From Plicaturopsis crispa FD-325 SS-3 (taxonomy: Eukaryota; Basidiomycota; Agaricomycetes; Amylocorticiales; Amylocorticiaceae), in NCBI GenBank assembly GCA_000827205.1, contig KN832564.1, positions 942,682 through 1,006,681 of the forward strand: a DNA stretch of 64,000 nt. Reading direction: 5' to 3'. Both the position numbers and the translations under genes were made by a program. How positions within the stretch are numbered: the first letter of the stretch is position 1; every line of letters begins with the position of its first letter. This document shows positions 19,959-31,396 of this stretch, in pieces. The notes beneath the pieces are model-generated. The model was given only the letters and a program-made list of their open reading frames with translations. It was not told the origin of the DNA and searched no databases.

Positions 19959-22319
19959 ATGTCCCAGTCCAAGAGTTTTGACCCCATCCCCTCCGAAGCA
20001 ATTGGCATGCAAAATCAAGAGATACCTGAAACTACGCTTGACAATTTAGGTCCTCTCTCAGCTCCTCCAGAGGAGTGTACATTGCAGCAGCCCGCACTCG
20101 AAGCCTCGGGCAGACTCGAGGACCTTGCGTCAAACCCCTCGGCGACAGATCTACCTCTAGAGCAGGTTTTCGCGGAGGAGAGACCGGGGTGGAGAGGGTG
20201 AGTCGTCGTGCTTGAGCAGTAGCATGAGCACAAACTCATGCACTCTTCCTAGATATATTGAATGGGAGAAATATCCCGCTAAGAAAAGGCTTGCCGCCGA
20301 GATTTTGAAGATGAAAAAATTTACACGAATTCCTGGTATGGCGAAATCGGTATCATCTCTGGATACTATGTATAATATTGAATTCTCGTCCCACAGAGTT
20401 CCAATTCATTCCGCTGCCCGACACGAATCCAATCCTCGTGGGGCATCGTTGGAAAGAATACCATGAAGCCCTTGGAATTCACAGCATCGTTGATTTCAGC
20501 TGGGAAACAGTCCAGAAGGAGAAGCCCAACATAATCCATCTACTGGACTTCCCTTACAATGGCGAGACAACTCGGGAGCAGCTTCTTGAGGGAAAACTCA
20601 CCGATAACATGTACCATTTGTGAGTCCTGCTCTTTAAATTGTTGACTACTCTTTGGAGTACTGAAAGACTGTTTCGTACAGTATCCGGAACCATGGTGGC
20701 GTACCAGACATCGACGAGGACGCATTCGAGCTCGAGATTGGTGGCCTCGTTAACAAGCCGGTCAAGCTTTCGATGAAAGATCTCAAGGACCCCGACCGCT
20801 TCCCGTACGTCAAAACTACTCTGCCCGCTTGTATATTTCCAGCCTCAAGCTTCGGTACTTACTCGTCAATAGGCAATCGGAGGTCACTGTGACTCTGCAA
20901 TGCAGCGGCACCCGTCGTATCGAACAGATTCAGCAGTACCCCGGAGATGGTGATGAGTTGATAAACGCACCCTGGGGCGAGGGTGCCATGTGCGTACTTG
21001 GTCCCTTTCGGCTACTCCGCGCTCACCCGTTCTATGTTCTAGTGGAACAGCGGTCTATCGCGGCGTGCCCTTGAAGAAGGTGCTCAAAAAAGCGTGCGTC
21101 GGCGTTTTACCTGACTGCCAACACTTGGAGTTCATCGGCGCTGATACATATTTCAAGTGAGAATCTCCAAATGATGAGCGACTATGTGCTCAGCGCTGAG
21201 CGGATGTTCACCTCAGGAAACTGAACGTGTTTAACTACGCGGTGTCCGTCCCGTGGCGCAAAGTCCGCCAGAACGAAGAGGTGCTTCTCGCGTGGGAAAT
21301 GAACGGGAAGCCGCTGCCCAAGATCCATGGAGCGCCCTTGCGTGTTGTCGTTACGGGGTACATCGGTGCTCGCAGCTGCAAATGGGTGTACAGGATCAAC
21401 GCCATTGCAGAGCCTAGCCTAGGCCCCGTCCAAAGTCAGGAATATCTGTACTATACTCCCCAGGTCAGTCCATTAGAAATCTCTCAAATCTACTTACGAT
21501 CTTCTGGCTAATCCAAGCCTTTGCGTAGATTGGAAAGCAAAACACGGCGTATTCTAATGGGTTCTCTATCCAGCAAATGCCAGTATCGTAAGCTCAGACC
21601 GTGCCATTAAACGGCATGACGCATAACTTTTTTGCAGGAGCGCCATCCTCACTCCGAGAGATAAAGACGTTATCATACACGATGGCCATATTGAACTGAA
21701 AGGCTGGGGATACAGCGGAGGCGGTAACTGGGTCCAGCGAGTGGAGGTTTCTCCAGACGGGTAAGTTATCCCCCAGTCGTTCGTGCGGCTCACGATTCAC
21801 AAGTTAAACTTTACGCTCAGCGGCCACGTCTGGTACGCAGTCGACGAGGACAATATGACTGACAAAGTGAGCTCTTTCATCGCATATGCACGTGTTTCTC
21901 GTCTCATGGGTAATATTATTTCTATAGCATTATCATGCGTGGAGGCTTTGGAAAATCAGCCTCCCCGTAGACGCCGAAGGGTGGCTGGAATTCTGCGTCC
22001 GCACTTGGGACTCTTCTAACAACACAGAACCCACCTTCGTTCGCTCCGCATGGAAGTAAGTCAGCTATGGCTTATCGCAAAGTCGAGACTCAAGAAACTT
22101 CTGTCGCACAGCTGGGACCTCCACGTCACGTCGTCGTGCCATCGCATCAAAGTGTACAGCGTCAACAAGTCGAGGCCAGCAACAGCGAGGCGTCTCGCAG
22201 AGATGGCTGCTCGAGGAGAGAGCTTCGAGCCGCTGACAAGGCCGATTGAACACCCATTGGAGGACATGGAGCTATATCGCAGCCAAATGAAGAAGAGACC
22301 TCGGGAGCCCCTGAATTGA
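19959..22319 (+). CDS. Sulfite oxidase-like molybdopterin enzyme
   Basis: Predicted to oxidise sulfite (or a related substrate) using molybdenum cofactor. Starts MSQSKSFDPIPSEAIG, with an N-terminal leader of about 110 residues that shows no cytochrome b5 fold (no HPGG). The molybdopterin domain has NHGGVPDID, LEIGGLVNKPVKLSM, VTVTLQCSGTRRIEQIQ (the Cys that binds molybdenum), GTAVYRGVPLKKVL, YAVSVPWRKV, GAPLRVVVTGYIGARSCKW. The dimerisation domain follows: IHDGHIELKGWGYSGGG, VEVSPDGGHVWYAVD, AWRLWKISLPVDAEG. The last exon ends MKKRPREPLN, TGA at 22317-22319. About nine introns. The absence of heme and FAD domains rules out nitrate reductase. Localisation unclear. Confidence 0.87.
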
Positions 22320-22632
22320 AGTGCGCGTCCGCTATGTAGGTCAAACCGAGCACGGGCCGTGCTCTGACGTCTGTGACGATCATCGTAGTTGTTGTACTCC
22401 CCGAATCAAGCAATCGCAGTAAGCATGTTGCCGCGGAACGAAAGGCTAAGTACATACTACTACGACAACAAGGTTTGAGCCGGAGACTTGGCGTGCACAA
22501 TTACACTAGAGATTGAGAAGGGCAACATTACAGTATCTAAGACATCAATTCGACAACGATGTGCATGGGTCTCGGTCAACCGGTCACGGCGAATCAAATT
22601 CTACGTACGCAAGCAGTCCAAACACCATCTCA
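22320..22632. other. Convergent 3' flanks
   Basis: About 310 bp between the molybdoenzyme stop and the stop of the first velvet gene. Nothing recognised. Confidence 0.5.
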
Positions 22633-23850
22633 CTAACGTGACCGCGCTCTTTTCCGCCCGACCTCGCGAATGTGCAGGCGTAGCCCATACATAGAGACCA
22701 ACTGAAACCTCGTAGATGAGAATGCGTACCACGCGTGGCGATGAAACGATCACCCACCTTCGTGAGCTCCGTAGAGGCAGGTAGACCTGGGAAATCTTTG
22801 GTCGAGAAGACCCTGAACGAACCGCCATAGCATTCCGCGAGGATGGAGGCCTCGTGGCTATCATGCGTCCCCGAGAAGAGGTCAAAGAAGCGGTATCTGA
22901 GGATGAAGTTGCCCTCTGATTTGACAGCGATATCCTGTGTAAACTAAGCAGCGTCCGAGACTATGATAGGTGGCGCAGACGAACCGGGAAGACGAACATG
23001 ATTGTTTTCTTATCCTTGTAGTCAACAACTATGGGTTGCACAAAAGTCGTACCAACCATGGATGAAGTGAGCTTGGATCGCTCGGTGATGCTGTGGTTGC
23101 CTATGTGTGCAACGACGTCGGGATCCGATGTTCCCGGTAAAGACGGCATGCCTTCAACTCCTGTGAATATCTCCGCGCCCGCATCCTTTGAGGGGTAGGT
23201 GGAGCTAGGGGATATATCTGATGGACCGAGCGTGACGGGGGACGGGAACGAGAGAAGTTGGCTGTCCGTTACGAGACTCGTAGTTGGTGCGTTGAACTGA
23301 GGACTTACTTGCCATCTCCCCGGATGCCTCGAATCCTCATCCGGCACTGGAAAGAGGTCGATATGGCACAAGAACCCGATGATTTGCAAGCTCCTGCGGT
23401 AAACACGCATTAAAATGAGGCCGTGTATCGACAAACGGGTTTGAAGATACTCACTCGTAATGCTCTATCTCTTGCTCATATTCCTGATACGTTCCAGGAT
23501 TTATGACGCGGAATATTCGCAGCATGACGATTGGCGGGGGGTCGACGTTTCTCCTGTCGACATTGGCGTATCTGGGACCAGGAGCGGTGTCCACACTTTA
23601 GCGAAGGTGTAGCCACGAGTGAGAGGTGTACGTGCTTCCGACCCAGTTCTGCCTTTTGGATTTCGGTGAGCTGTGCTCGAATGGTTTGGCCTGTGAATTG
23701 GCCCATGGTAAACTGCACGGGTTGGCCTATGGCGCCACGGCCCGGATAGTCGACAGGACGTCCATAGTCTCTGCGAGATGCAAATCCTAGGTCGAGCTGG
23801 GAGTACTGGAAAGGAATGCTGCTACTATTGACTGAGCTAGGGAAGGACAT
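22633..23850 (-). CDS. Velvet-domain regulator, copy 1
   Basis: Velvet proteins are fungal DNA-binding regulators of development and secondary metabolism. Starts MSFPSSVNSSSIPFQYS (ATG 23848-23850). Velvet core after splicing: IRAQLTEIQKAELGRK, YANVDRRNVDPPPIVMLRIF (the DRRxxDPPPI signature), NPGTYQEYEQEIEHYE, IIGFLCHIDLFPVP, a Ser/Pro-rich insert, SSMVGTTFVQPIVVDYKD, IMFVFPDIAVKSEGNFILRY, FFDLFSG, AECYGGSFRVFSTKDFPGLP and STELTK, then LVSMYGLRLHIREVGRKRAR with TAG at 22633-22635. The intron at 23572-23635 seems to use a GC donor. A diverged paralogue lies at 26053-27237 in the same orientation with matching introns. VosA/VelB-like in wording, but subclass uncertain. Confidence 0.87.
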
Positions 23851-26052
23851 AGAGTGACTGGAGGCTCATCGGACTAATGCGTGAAAACACATCGCAGACT
23901 TATATGCAGATAGCAGCGTGTCAGATGTTGATGCAGTTCGAATACCTATGATAATGTAGGGTTGTGATGCACATTGTGAACATGATTGGAGTAACGAAAG
24001 AGCGATGAAGTCTGCGCCGGAAGGTATGTATAGACATAAGTACACGACCTTCGCCCTGGAATGTGGAGCAACCAAAACTTGGCGAAAGATTATACGTCTA
24101 TATGCGGGCGACATCCTGGCCCGAGGCTGGCACCGCGATTGGAAAGTTGAGTTGGTATCAACGCTTTTCTAGTCGCCATTACAGGTCTACGAGCTTGCGA
24201 AATCTCATAAACTGCAGTCTAATCATCTCTGTTCTTACTAGGTAGCCACAGCAAGCTATCAGGGTAGCGATTCAGCGCCCAGCTGCAGCGTGTACCGGTG
24301 GGTACTATGTCCAGTCGATTCGTGGCTGGGTCGCTGATTCGTTCGGAGGCTCTGCCTCGCCGCTCCCCCATGAGCTCACCGCAAGATATCTAGCCCTTCT
24401 GGAGCACTTCGAAAGTTAGTTTGCGATGCCTTCGGGCTCTCCCAGTCCACAAATCCGATTGACGCCTTCCATAACGCCATGGATCACAGGACGAGGCACC
24501 AAGACTTTGACAAAAATGGTAAGAAACTTGAGCGCCTAACTTGCGCGGATTGACCTTCACAGATTGTTCACAGATGCACTTTTCGTCGGACGAAAATACG
24601 AGTACCTCAGCGGCTCTTCCTTTTGCATATCATCATTTCTGTGCGTTCACCGCAATGCTATTGCTGCAGATATAAACTCCGATGTGTGTCGCATTCCAAA
24701 AACGTGCTCAAAGTCAGTTAACATGTTATCACTGATTATTAAAAAGACACGCCACCTAACGGCTCGTTCTATCACTTCTAGGGTCGTGCTGCATGTCAGG
24801 ACTGCCGTCCTTCTTCTCATGCGATGACCGTCTCACGGACCATTGTCGCGAAATTTTACGGCCATAGAGCGTCTGCAAAGTGCGAGCCCGTGAGTATCTA
24901 TCATCTCTCCCACTTACCAATATGATGATGATCTCCCACTGGGGCCTGGTCTATCGCGTCTTTTCGGTTCGTGTCAGCATCGAAGACGCGGCCGCAAACT
25001 CTCATGTCAGCCCCCTCGGTATTTTTGCGGACGCGTCCCCTCAACTTCTGCGATCTATTTGCACCTTATCACAGTATCACCACCTTTCTTCTGCTTGGCT
25101 TCGGCTACCACCTAGAGCACGCCCCCCTCCTTTTTGCAAACATCCTCCCATCGCGGTGGACGGTGGACACGAATCCCAATTTCCGAGATGGCTTCTTCGA
25201 GAAAACGAGGTCCATTACGCTCACTGCCTTCTGGACCCCGGCCTCCCCCTTCTAGTATACGACCGCTCGATTAGAATGGCCATTTCACTATCGGCTGCTG
25301 GGCTACGACGATCAGCGCTTCCTGATGAGGACGGTCCGCGGCGAACAGGGTCGCAATATTCCGTGTGTGCTTACAGCGAATCGCAGATATACTTACTGCG
25401 CGACAGGCAACGCAATGAGTGGGCGTTCACAATCTCTGCAACATTATTCCAGAGGCGGGGACCTAGCCGCCAGTAACCCCATCAAGCAAGCGACCACTTG
25501 GACGAGCCGCGGTAGCACTGGCAGATTCGGGCGGCTCGTGCGGTCTCACGAAAAGGAATTTCCCATCCCGACGCCGACCCGTTAATTACTGCAGAATGTA
25601 CCGTACGTATCCGACGAAAAGAATTAGCTTTTGTTGGAGTTCCCCATTCGGTGGGCATCGAGGCCAGTACCCCTCGCGAATAGACATAGAGCAGATGGGC
25701 TAGACACAGTTGAATTAGGACTTTCGAGAGGGCATCAGTATACAGCGACATATTTTCCCATTATCCGCACGATTTCCAGAAAGTGTTGGGCGATATCCAC
25801 CGCAAAGAAGTCTTACACTGATTGGGTATGCAGTCGGTGCGTATTTGTTCATGTAAGCAGACCGTCACAGAAATTGTCTTGCACGGACACCTTACGCAAG
25901 ACATATAACACATAATTGTATGGTAACTTCATACAACAAGATCGCAACGAACGGCAGAGCAGAGACAATTACACACCATGGTCAGACACAGGGAATTGAT
26001 ACACTCGCCGACCCAGCTTAAAGACTGACTCCGGGTAGGGTTGCCCGTCCAG
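23851..26052. other. 2.2 kb between velvet genes; unassigned coding-like pieces
   Basis: On the plus strand several stretches look coding but do not fit a family: about 24303-24418 (GWVADSFGGSASPLPHELTA), 24426-24518 (DAFGLSQSTNPIDAFHNAMD, ending at a good gtaaga donor), 24564-24670 (MHFSSDENTSTSAALPFAYH), 25080-25250 (LLLGFGYHLEHAPLLFANIL) and 25260-25450 (ARLEWPFHYRLLGYDDQRF). They lie in order on one strand, could be exons of one multi-exon gene or of a decayed one, and carry no motif I recognise. The remainder is the promoter of velvet copy 1 and the 3' flank of copy 2. Confidence 0.3.
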
Positions 26053-27237
26053 CTATCCGATGGGCCCTTTCCGCCCAACTTCGCGGACATGCAGACGGAC
26101 ACCGAACCGCGAGAGTTGCTAGACGGATCGGGTAGGGGTATGAGTAACGTATACGCAGAACTAGGACGAAAGACCGCGTACCTTGGTTAATTCCGTGGAC
26201 GGGGGGAGGCCGGGAAAGTCTTTTGTGGAGTAGACCGTGAACCGTCCGCCATAGCACTCAGCTAGCATTGGACCAGAGCCATTGGTACTATTTTGTGTCC
26301 CTAGAAAGATGTCGAAGACGCGGTACCGAAGAATGAAGTTTCCCTCCGTCTTAGCGGCAAGATCCTGTTTGCTCAGTTAGACCAGCACCCGCAGAGGTTG
26401 GTGAGATGAACGTACGGCAAAGACAAACAAGAGGGCCTTCTTGCCAAGGTACTCGACAAGCTCGGGTTGTACAAATGTCACGCCGGCTAATGCGGTCGTG
26501 CACTTGATGTCTTCGGTGATGGGGTAGCCATCTATGTACGCGATGGCGGCTGCGACGGTAGTCTGCTGCGCGGTGTATGAAGATGGTCCTGGAAAGGCAG
26601 CGTCCTCAGCCTGGTTCTCTCTTGGTAGGCGATGGAGAGGATCAGGGGGAAACGATAACGGTGCCGCACTGGGCAATGGCAAAGTGTACTCATGAGCATC
26701 AGATCCTGTACTTACAGTGTCACTCTTTGTAGGTGCCGAGCTCGAGTAAGTGCCCGGCACAGGAAAGAGGTCAACATGGCAAAGGAGCCCAATGTTCCTG
26801 ACGTCACTGTGTACGGCAATTTATTCAGTGCTTGACCGATACGAAATAATCTAAGAAATTATAGCGCACTCGTAATTTTCCACTTCGTGTTCGTACTGCT
26901 GATGCGTGCCTGGGTTGACCACGATAAAGAGGCGGAGCAGTGCGACGGGCGGTGGGTCTATAGGTCTCCGGTCCACCCTGGCGTATCTGATCAACGCTCA
27001 GGAGTGATACTAGCATTATAGGGATGAGGGTACGCACTTTCGGCCTACTTTCGCCTGCTGTATCTCGGTGAGCTCTGCTCGAACGTAGCAACCGGGAAAT
27101 TGGCCTAAAATGAAGTAGATCGGATTGACGCTGGACTCCTGCGTCGGGACCTGTGATGCGCCGCCACCCTGATATACGGCGCCGCCGCCTAACGGAAAGT
27201 TATGGTATGCGCCAGAACCTGAAGCGAACGAAGACAT
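26053..27237 (-). CDS. Velvet-domain regulator, copy 2
   Basis: Second velvet gene. ATG at 27235-27237 gives MSSFASGSGAYHNFPLGGGA. Core after splicing: FILGQFPGCYVRAELTEIQQ, GRKYARVDRRPIDPPPVALL, NPGTHQQYEHEVENYE, CHVDLFPVPG, GVTFVQPELVEYLGKKAL, FAVDLAAKTEGNFILRY-like exon, FDIFLGTQN, AECYGGRFTVYSTKDFPGLP, STELTK, then QLSRFGVRLHVREVGRKGPI with TAG at 26053-26055. The intron after the GRK lysine codon (26987-27037) sits at the same place as in copy 1 but with a normal GT donor; the last intron after ELTK is also shared. The linker between velvet halves differs greatly from copy 1, so the duplication is not recent. Same strand, 2.2 kb apart. Confidence 0.87.
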
Positions 27238-27755
27238 GGCCAAGATGAAAACTACTATGGTTTAGACAGGATGCCTGGTAGAGTGCATTATATAGCTGTC
27301 CAAGTAGAAAGTTTGCATAGCCTTGGTGGTGGGTCAAGTGCAAGCCGGGAACGAGTCTCGGAGTCGGATAATGGCCTGCCGAATATGGTGTGCCTTAAGC
27401 CCCTGACCAATGACGGAAAGGTCGAAGCGCTACTCAACGCCCACGCTCCTCCGAGCTCCCTCGGATGGTATGTTCCCAAACTTAAACCAGAACATGTGCA
27501 ACATCAATGTCCCGTTCAACACCGCCTCGTTTACACGCTCAAACTGCTCCTTTTTGCTCGCTCAGAAACAAGTTTTGAGGCTCAAAAATCGAACTGACTT
27601 CGCAGAATTCTATGTTGACGCGGACTGACGTCAGTCTGTGAGCGCTAGACCGCATCACCACTTCTCACACCAGCCTACAAAACCCCGTCTTTCCAAGTCT
27701 TGTCCTTGTCTTGTTCGCACTTTCATCCTTCTCGCTGTCGTGCGCAGGTCACACT
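27238..27755. other. Divergent intergenic region
   Basis: About 520 bp between the velvet copy 2 start (minus) and the SDR-like start (plus). C/T-rich just before 27756. No motif-bearing frame. Confidence 0.5.
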
Positions 27756-28837
27756 ATGCAAACCGACGTTGGACCGCACAGACTGCCATCGCCTTCGCTG
27801 ACTGCTGAGGACATGGCACGAGTTCACGGCAAGCAGTCCGAGGGGAAGATGAAAGGCCGCGCTGTCCTAATAACAGCCGGGAGTAGCGACGTTGCCCGCG
27901 GCTTAGCGAGTCTGTACGGTACGCAATCACACCTCCATGCAACTCTTTGTGCTTACCAATGCGCTATGCGTCTCGTATAGCATCGGAGGGTGCAGATATT
28001 ACCCTAGCACATCTTCCCGACGAGTCTGATAAAGCTCATGCCATCGCGACCGAGCTGACGGAGGAGACTACCGACGACTGCAAACTCCTTCTTGTACCGA
28101 TAGATCTGAATGAGAAAAATGCCGACGAATTGCTACTTCAGAAGCACATGGCATTCCACGGGCGCCTTGATTCTCTGCAAGTCCTTTTGTCATCCCCGGA
28201 CCTTGTCATCTGGCGCTGATAGTTCGTTATGCTGGATGAAACAGCACTCTCAACTACACGCGCCCCATAGATCCACAGGATGTTCTCACCCTTCCTAGCA
28301 CATTTGCGACCAATATACACGCATTGTTGCGCCTCGCTCACGCCGCACTCCCCCATTTACTCCACTCACCACGACCTTCGATCATTCTCCACGCCAACAT
28401 AGGTGCGCCAGCAGAGCAGCTGGACGATGCCGATCATGCCCAAGCTAGGGGCCGCGCTATCGTACGACTGTGTCGGGCCATGAACCACTCCGTCGTAGGG
28501 AAAACTGGGATACTACTCAAATGTTGGTCCTCATCTTATTCATACCGATTGCACTGTCGTAATTTGTGGGTACTTTTCTACGCAGTCGTCGAGCCTGGTC
28601 CAGTGTGGACACCCCTCATGTACGTCTTTCCGGCTTTCTATGAAATTGCACCACCCAACTCATCTCCTATATGTACATTCCGTCTGGACTCTGTGTAGAA
28701 ACGCCGCTGAACCGAATCCAATCGTGCCCTTCACCTATATGGTCTCCCCAGCGCATGCACGGACAGCAGGCGTCCTGCTTTCTCCGCGTGCTGCAGGAAA
28801 TTCTTTTGGGACTGGGAGTGAAACTCTGCTGCACTGA
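27756..28837 (+). CDS. SDR-fold protein lacking catalytic residues (pseudoenzyme or pseudogene)
   Basis: Resembles the YhdF/glucose-dehydrogenase-like short-chain dehydrogenases: MARVHGKQSEGKMKGRAVLI start of the fold, then ASEGADITLAHLPDESDKAH, KLLLVPIDLNEKNADELLL, FATNIHALLRLAHAALPHL, PSIILHANIGAP, AVVEPGPVWTPLM and a C-terminal tail. Two hallmarks are altered: the glycine-rich NADP loop TGGxxGIGR reads TAGSSDVARG, and the YxxxK site reads DADHAQARG. Relatives have LDYATTK there. ATG at 27756; the last exon, PAHARTAGVLLSPRAAGNSF, ends at 28837. Splicing in 28170-28240 and 28500-28640 is unclear. Either a non-catalytic protein or an early pseudogene. Confidence 0.6.
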
Positions 28838-29136
28838 CCGGTGTGAGCGGGAGCACGTACTTATGCGCATGAACACGTTCAAATTTTCCGCTCGCAACAT
28901 TTGGAATCATATGCCTCATTTTTCAAAGTATGTGCTTGCTCTGCAAGTGCTTCGTAAGTTGGTAGACTCGTGGTAAGTAGCTCTCGCCGCTGCAGGAGTT
29001 AGCCGCCACGTGCAGCTCAAAATAATTTTTCAATAATTTTATCATAGCCGCGGTGCTACAAAATTGAAAGCTTCACCGTACGGTGCAGGATTCCTGCTGC
29101 TAAATATCTAAAGGACTTTTTTTTGACCTATTGGCA
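28838..29136. other. Intergenic, A/T-rich before Utp3
   Basis: About 300 bp with A/T-rich patches near 29010-29130 (aataattt, a run of eight or more T). No gene seen. Confidence 0.45.
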
Positions 29137-31396
29137 ATGCCCCGACGTCGCTCTGGAAAAGGATCCAGCACCGGTGCAAAGTCGAAGCCGCGTGGTGTCA
29201 ACCCTGCGCACAGCAAAATCAAGAAATGGGACAAGTTAAGCGACATCCCGCTGGATGAAGAGGATCAATGTATGCCGCGTTAGCCTTCTGAAATCTAGTA
29301 TGCTGACTTGCGCGCACGCCCTGTGTAGTCCATGCCAACAGAGACAAAATATTGCTTGAGGGTGACGAGGATGAAGACGAGGATGGGGAGGACGACGAGG
29401 TGTTTGGACTGAAAGGCGTCTCCGACTTGGACGAGGATGAAAAAGACGGGGACGGGGACGAAGACATGGATGGAGACGAGGACGAAGGCGCATTCGAACC
29501 AGAACCCCCTTCCAAAAAAGCCACCGCGAAACCCAAGTCGAAAAAGAAAGCGCCGACGTCCTCATCGTCCGAGGACGACTCGGAGTCGGAGGAAGAGACC
29601 TGGGGGCGAACGAAGGGCGCGTACTACTCCTCCAACGCCGCGCAACTCGAGTCCGATGATGAAGAGGCAAACGAGCTCGAGGAGCAGGAGGCACGACGCT
29701 TACAGGCGAAGATGCGCGAGGCTATGGCCGAGGACGATTTCGGACTCGGAGATGATGTGGAGGATGTGTCGCGAGCGACAGACGCTGAGTACGTGCTTAA
29801 TTTCGATCGTACTATCTTCGAAGCCTCAATGGTTGCGGCAGTGCACTTTTGGAACCCGTACCTGGCCCTCGCGAACAGTTGCCTCAAGACAAAAAATCGC
29901 TCATACGGCATCTCGAAAAGACCAGCCCGGAAACGTTGTCCCTTGCCCGAGATTGGGAGGAGACTGCTTACAACCTTGTCAAGACGCAGCAAAAGATCTC
30001 CACGTGCGTCTCGTTGACTTTATCTCGTTTGCAATGAAGCTCTGACTGATCGACACGTAGTCTTGAATCTGAGGAGCCGGATGCTCTTAGTTTGGGAATG
30101 ATTCATCTGCATTATCGTATGTCGAATTTTGTCTCGACCACATTCCAAACGCTAACCCCTTATGTGTAGAGGCCCTGCTCACGTACGCCACTACCCTTGC
30201 GTTCTACCTGCATCTCCGGGCCAGCGAGCCGTACGTGCAGCGTCCGGAACTACTCAGGACCCACCCCGTGCTATCTCGATTGCTGACGCTGAAACAATCG
30301 ATTTCCACCCTCGAGGACCTAGACTTCGATGTATCGGAATCTGATTTAGACAACGCCGAAGACCCAGACGAGACCGTGGGTGGGAGCGACGAGGATGAGG
30401 ATGCCGACATGGAGCAGCTGTGGAAGCTCGACAAAAAGAAAGGCCTCGAGGCGGACGAGCTGGAGGCCCTTCTGAAGGAAGCTGGGCTGGAGGCGGACCT
30501 GGCATCACGAAACGCATCCACGCGCGCCGAAGAGCCGGAGCCGGAGCCCCCGAAGAAAAAGCGCAAGACCGCGAAGAAAGCGCTGCCCGTGTTCGACCTC
30601 GTCGAGCCGACGTTCCCCTCCTCGTCGAAGCCGTCGTCGTCGTCGTCGCGTGCGGAGGCGGACGTCATCGACGCCTACGGCGAGGCGACCTCGCTCCAAC
30701 ACGCGGACGCTGCGGACAAGCGCTCGCGCACGAAGTCGCTGCGCTTCCACACGTCGCGCATCGAGAGTGCGAGCGCGCGGCGGCAGGGTGCGCGGAACAC
30801 GGCTTCGGGCGGAGACGACGATATACCCTACCGGGAACGCAAGAAAGAGAAAGATCAGCGGATGGCGAAGGAGGCGAAGGCGAAGGTTCGAGGCCAAGGG
30901 GGCGATGATTTGGATGATAAGGAGCCGGAGGCCGCGGACAAGAAAAGACGGCGGGACGATGACGATGAGGGCAGCGACGGCGGTAAAGGGGACGGCGCAG
31001 ATGGCTATTACGAGCTCGTCAAGCGGAAAGCCAAGGAGAGCAAGGAGAAGAAGAAAGCGGACTACGAAGCCGCGCAGGCGGCCGCAAAGTACGTCCCCGC
31101 GTTCTACCACATCTATCATCGTCGCTCATTAAGCACACAGACCCGACTTTGGCGTCGACGGAGCCACTGGCCCGCGGTCTCTCACCCGTGCGATCCTCAA
31201 CAACCGAGGCCTCACCCCCCACCGCTCCAAGAGCGTGCGGAACCCCCGTGTCAAGAAGCGGCAGAAGTTCGAAAAGGCCAAGAAAAAGGTGGCGTCGCAG
31301 AAAGCCATTTACAAGGGTGGCATTGGGGATTCTGGAAAGTACGACGGCGAGCGGTCGGGTATCTCCAAGGTTGTCAAGAGTGTACGGTTGGGATGA
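29137..31396 (+). CDS. UTP3: Utp3/Sas10, U3 snoRNP (SSU processome) protein
   Basis: Nucleolar small-subunit processome component needed for 18S rRNA maturation. Starts MPRRRSGKGSSTGAKSKPRG. Acidic low-complexity blocks (about 29360-29500) precede the conserved helical Sas10/Utp3/C1D domain: EQLPQDKKSLIRHLEKTSPE, LSLARDWEETAYNLVKTQQK, LGMIHLHYQALLTYATTLAF, YLHLRASEPYVQRPELL, THPVLSRLLTLKQSISTLED. Charged and poly-Ser linkers follow, then the Sas10 C-terminal domain PRSLTRAILNNRGLTPHRSK, RNPRVKKRQKFEKAKKKV and ISKVVKSVRLG, TGA at 31394-31396. About six introns. Length near 690 residues. The linker near 30600-30900 is very GC-rich and open on all frames, which explains several long antisense frames. 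Confidence 0.93.

Noticed and set aside
29219-29694. Ser/Pro-rich and Arg/Pro-rich antisense frames
   Set aside because: Complements of the Asp/Glu codons of the Utp3 acidic block, not genes. The same holds for frames opposite the Ebp2 acidic and RGG regions.
30505-31119. Long antisense frame (over 200 codons) with Leu/Arg/Val-rich composition
   Set aside because: Mirror of the highly charged, GC-rich Utp3 linker; such skewed codons leave every frame open.
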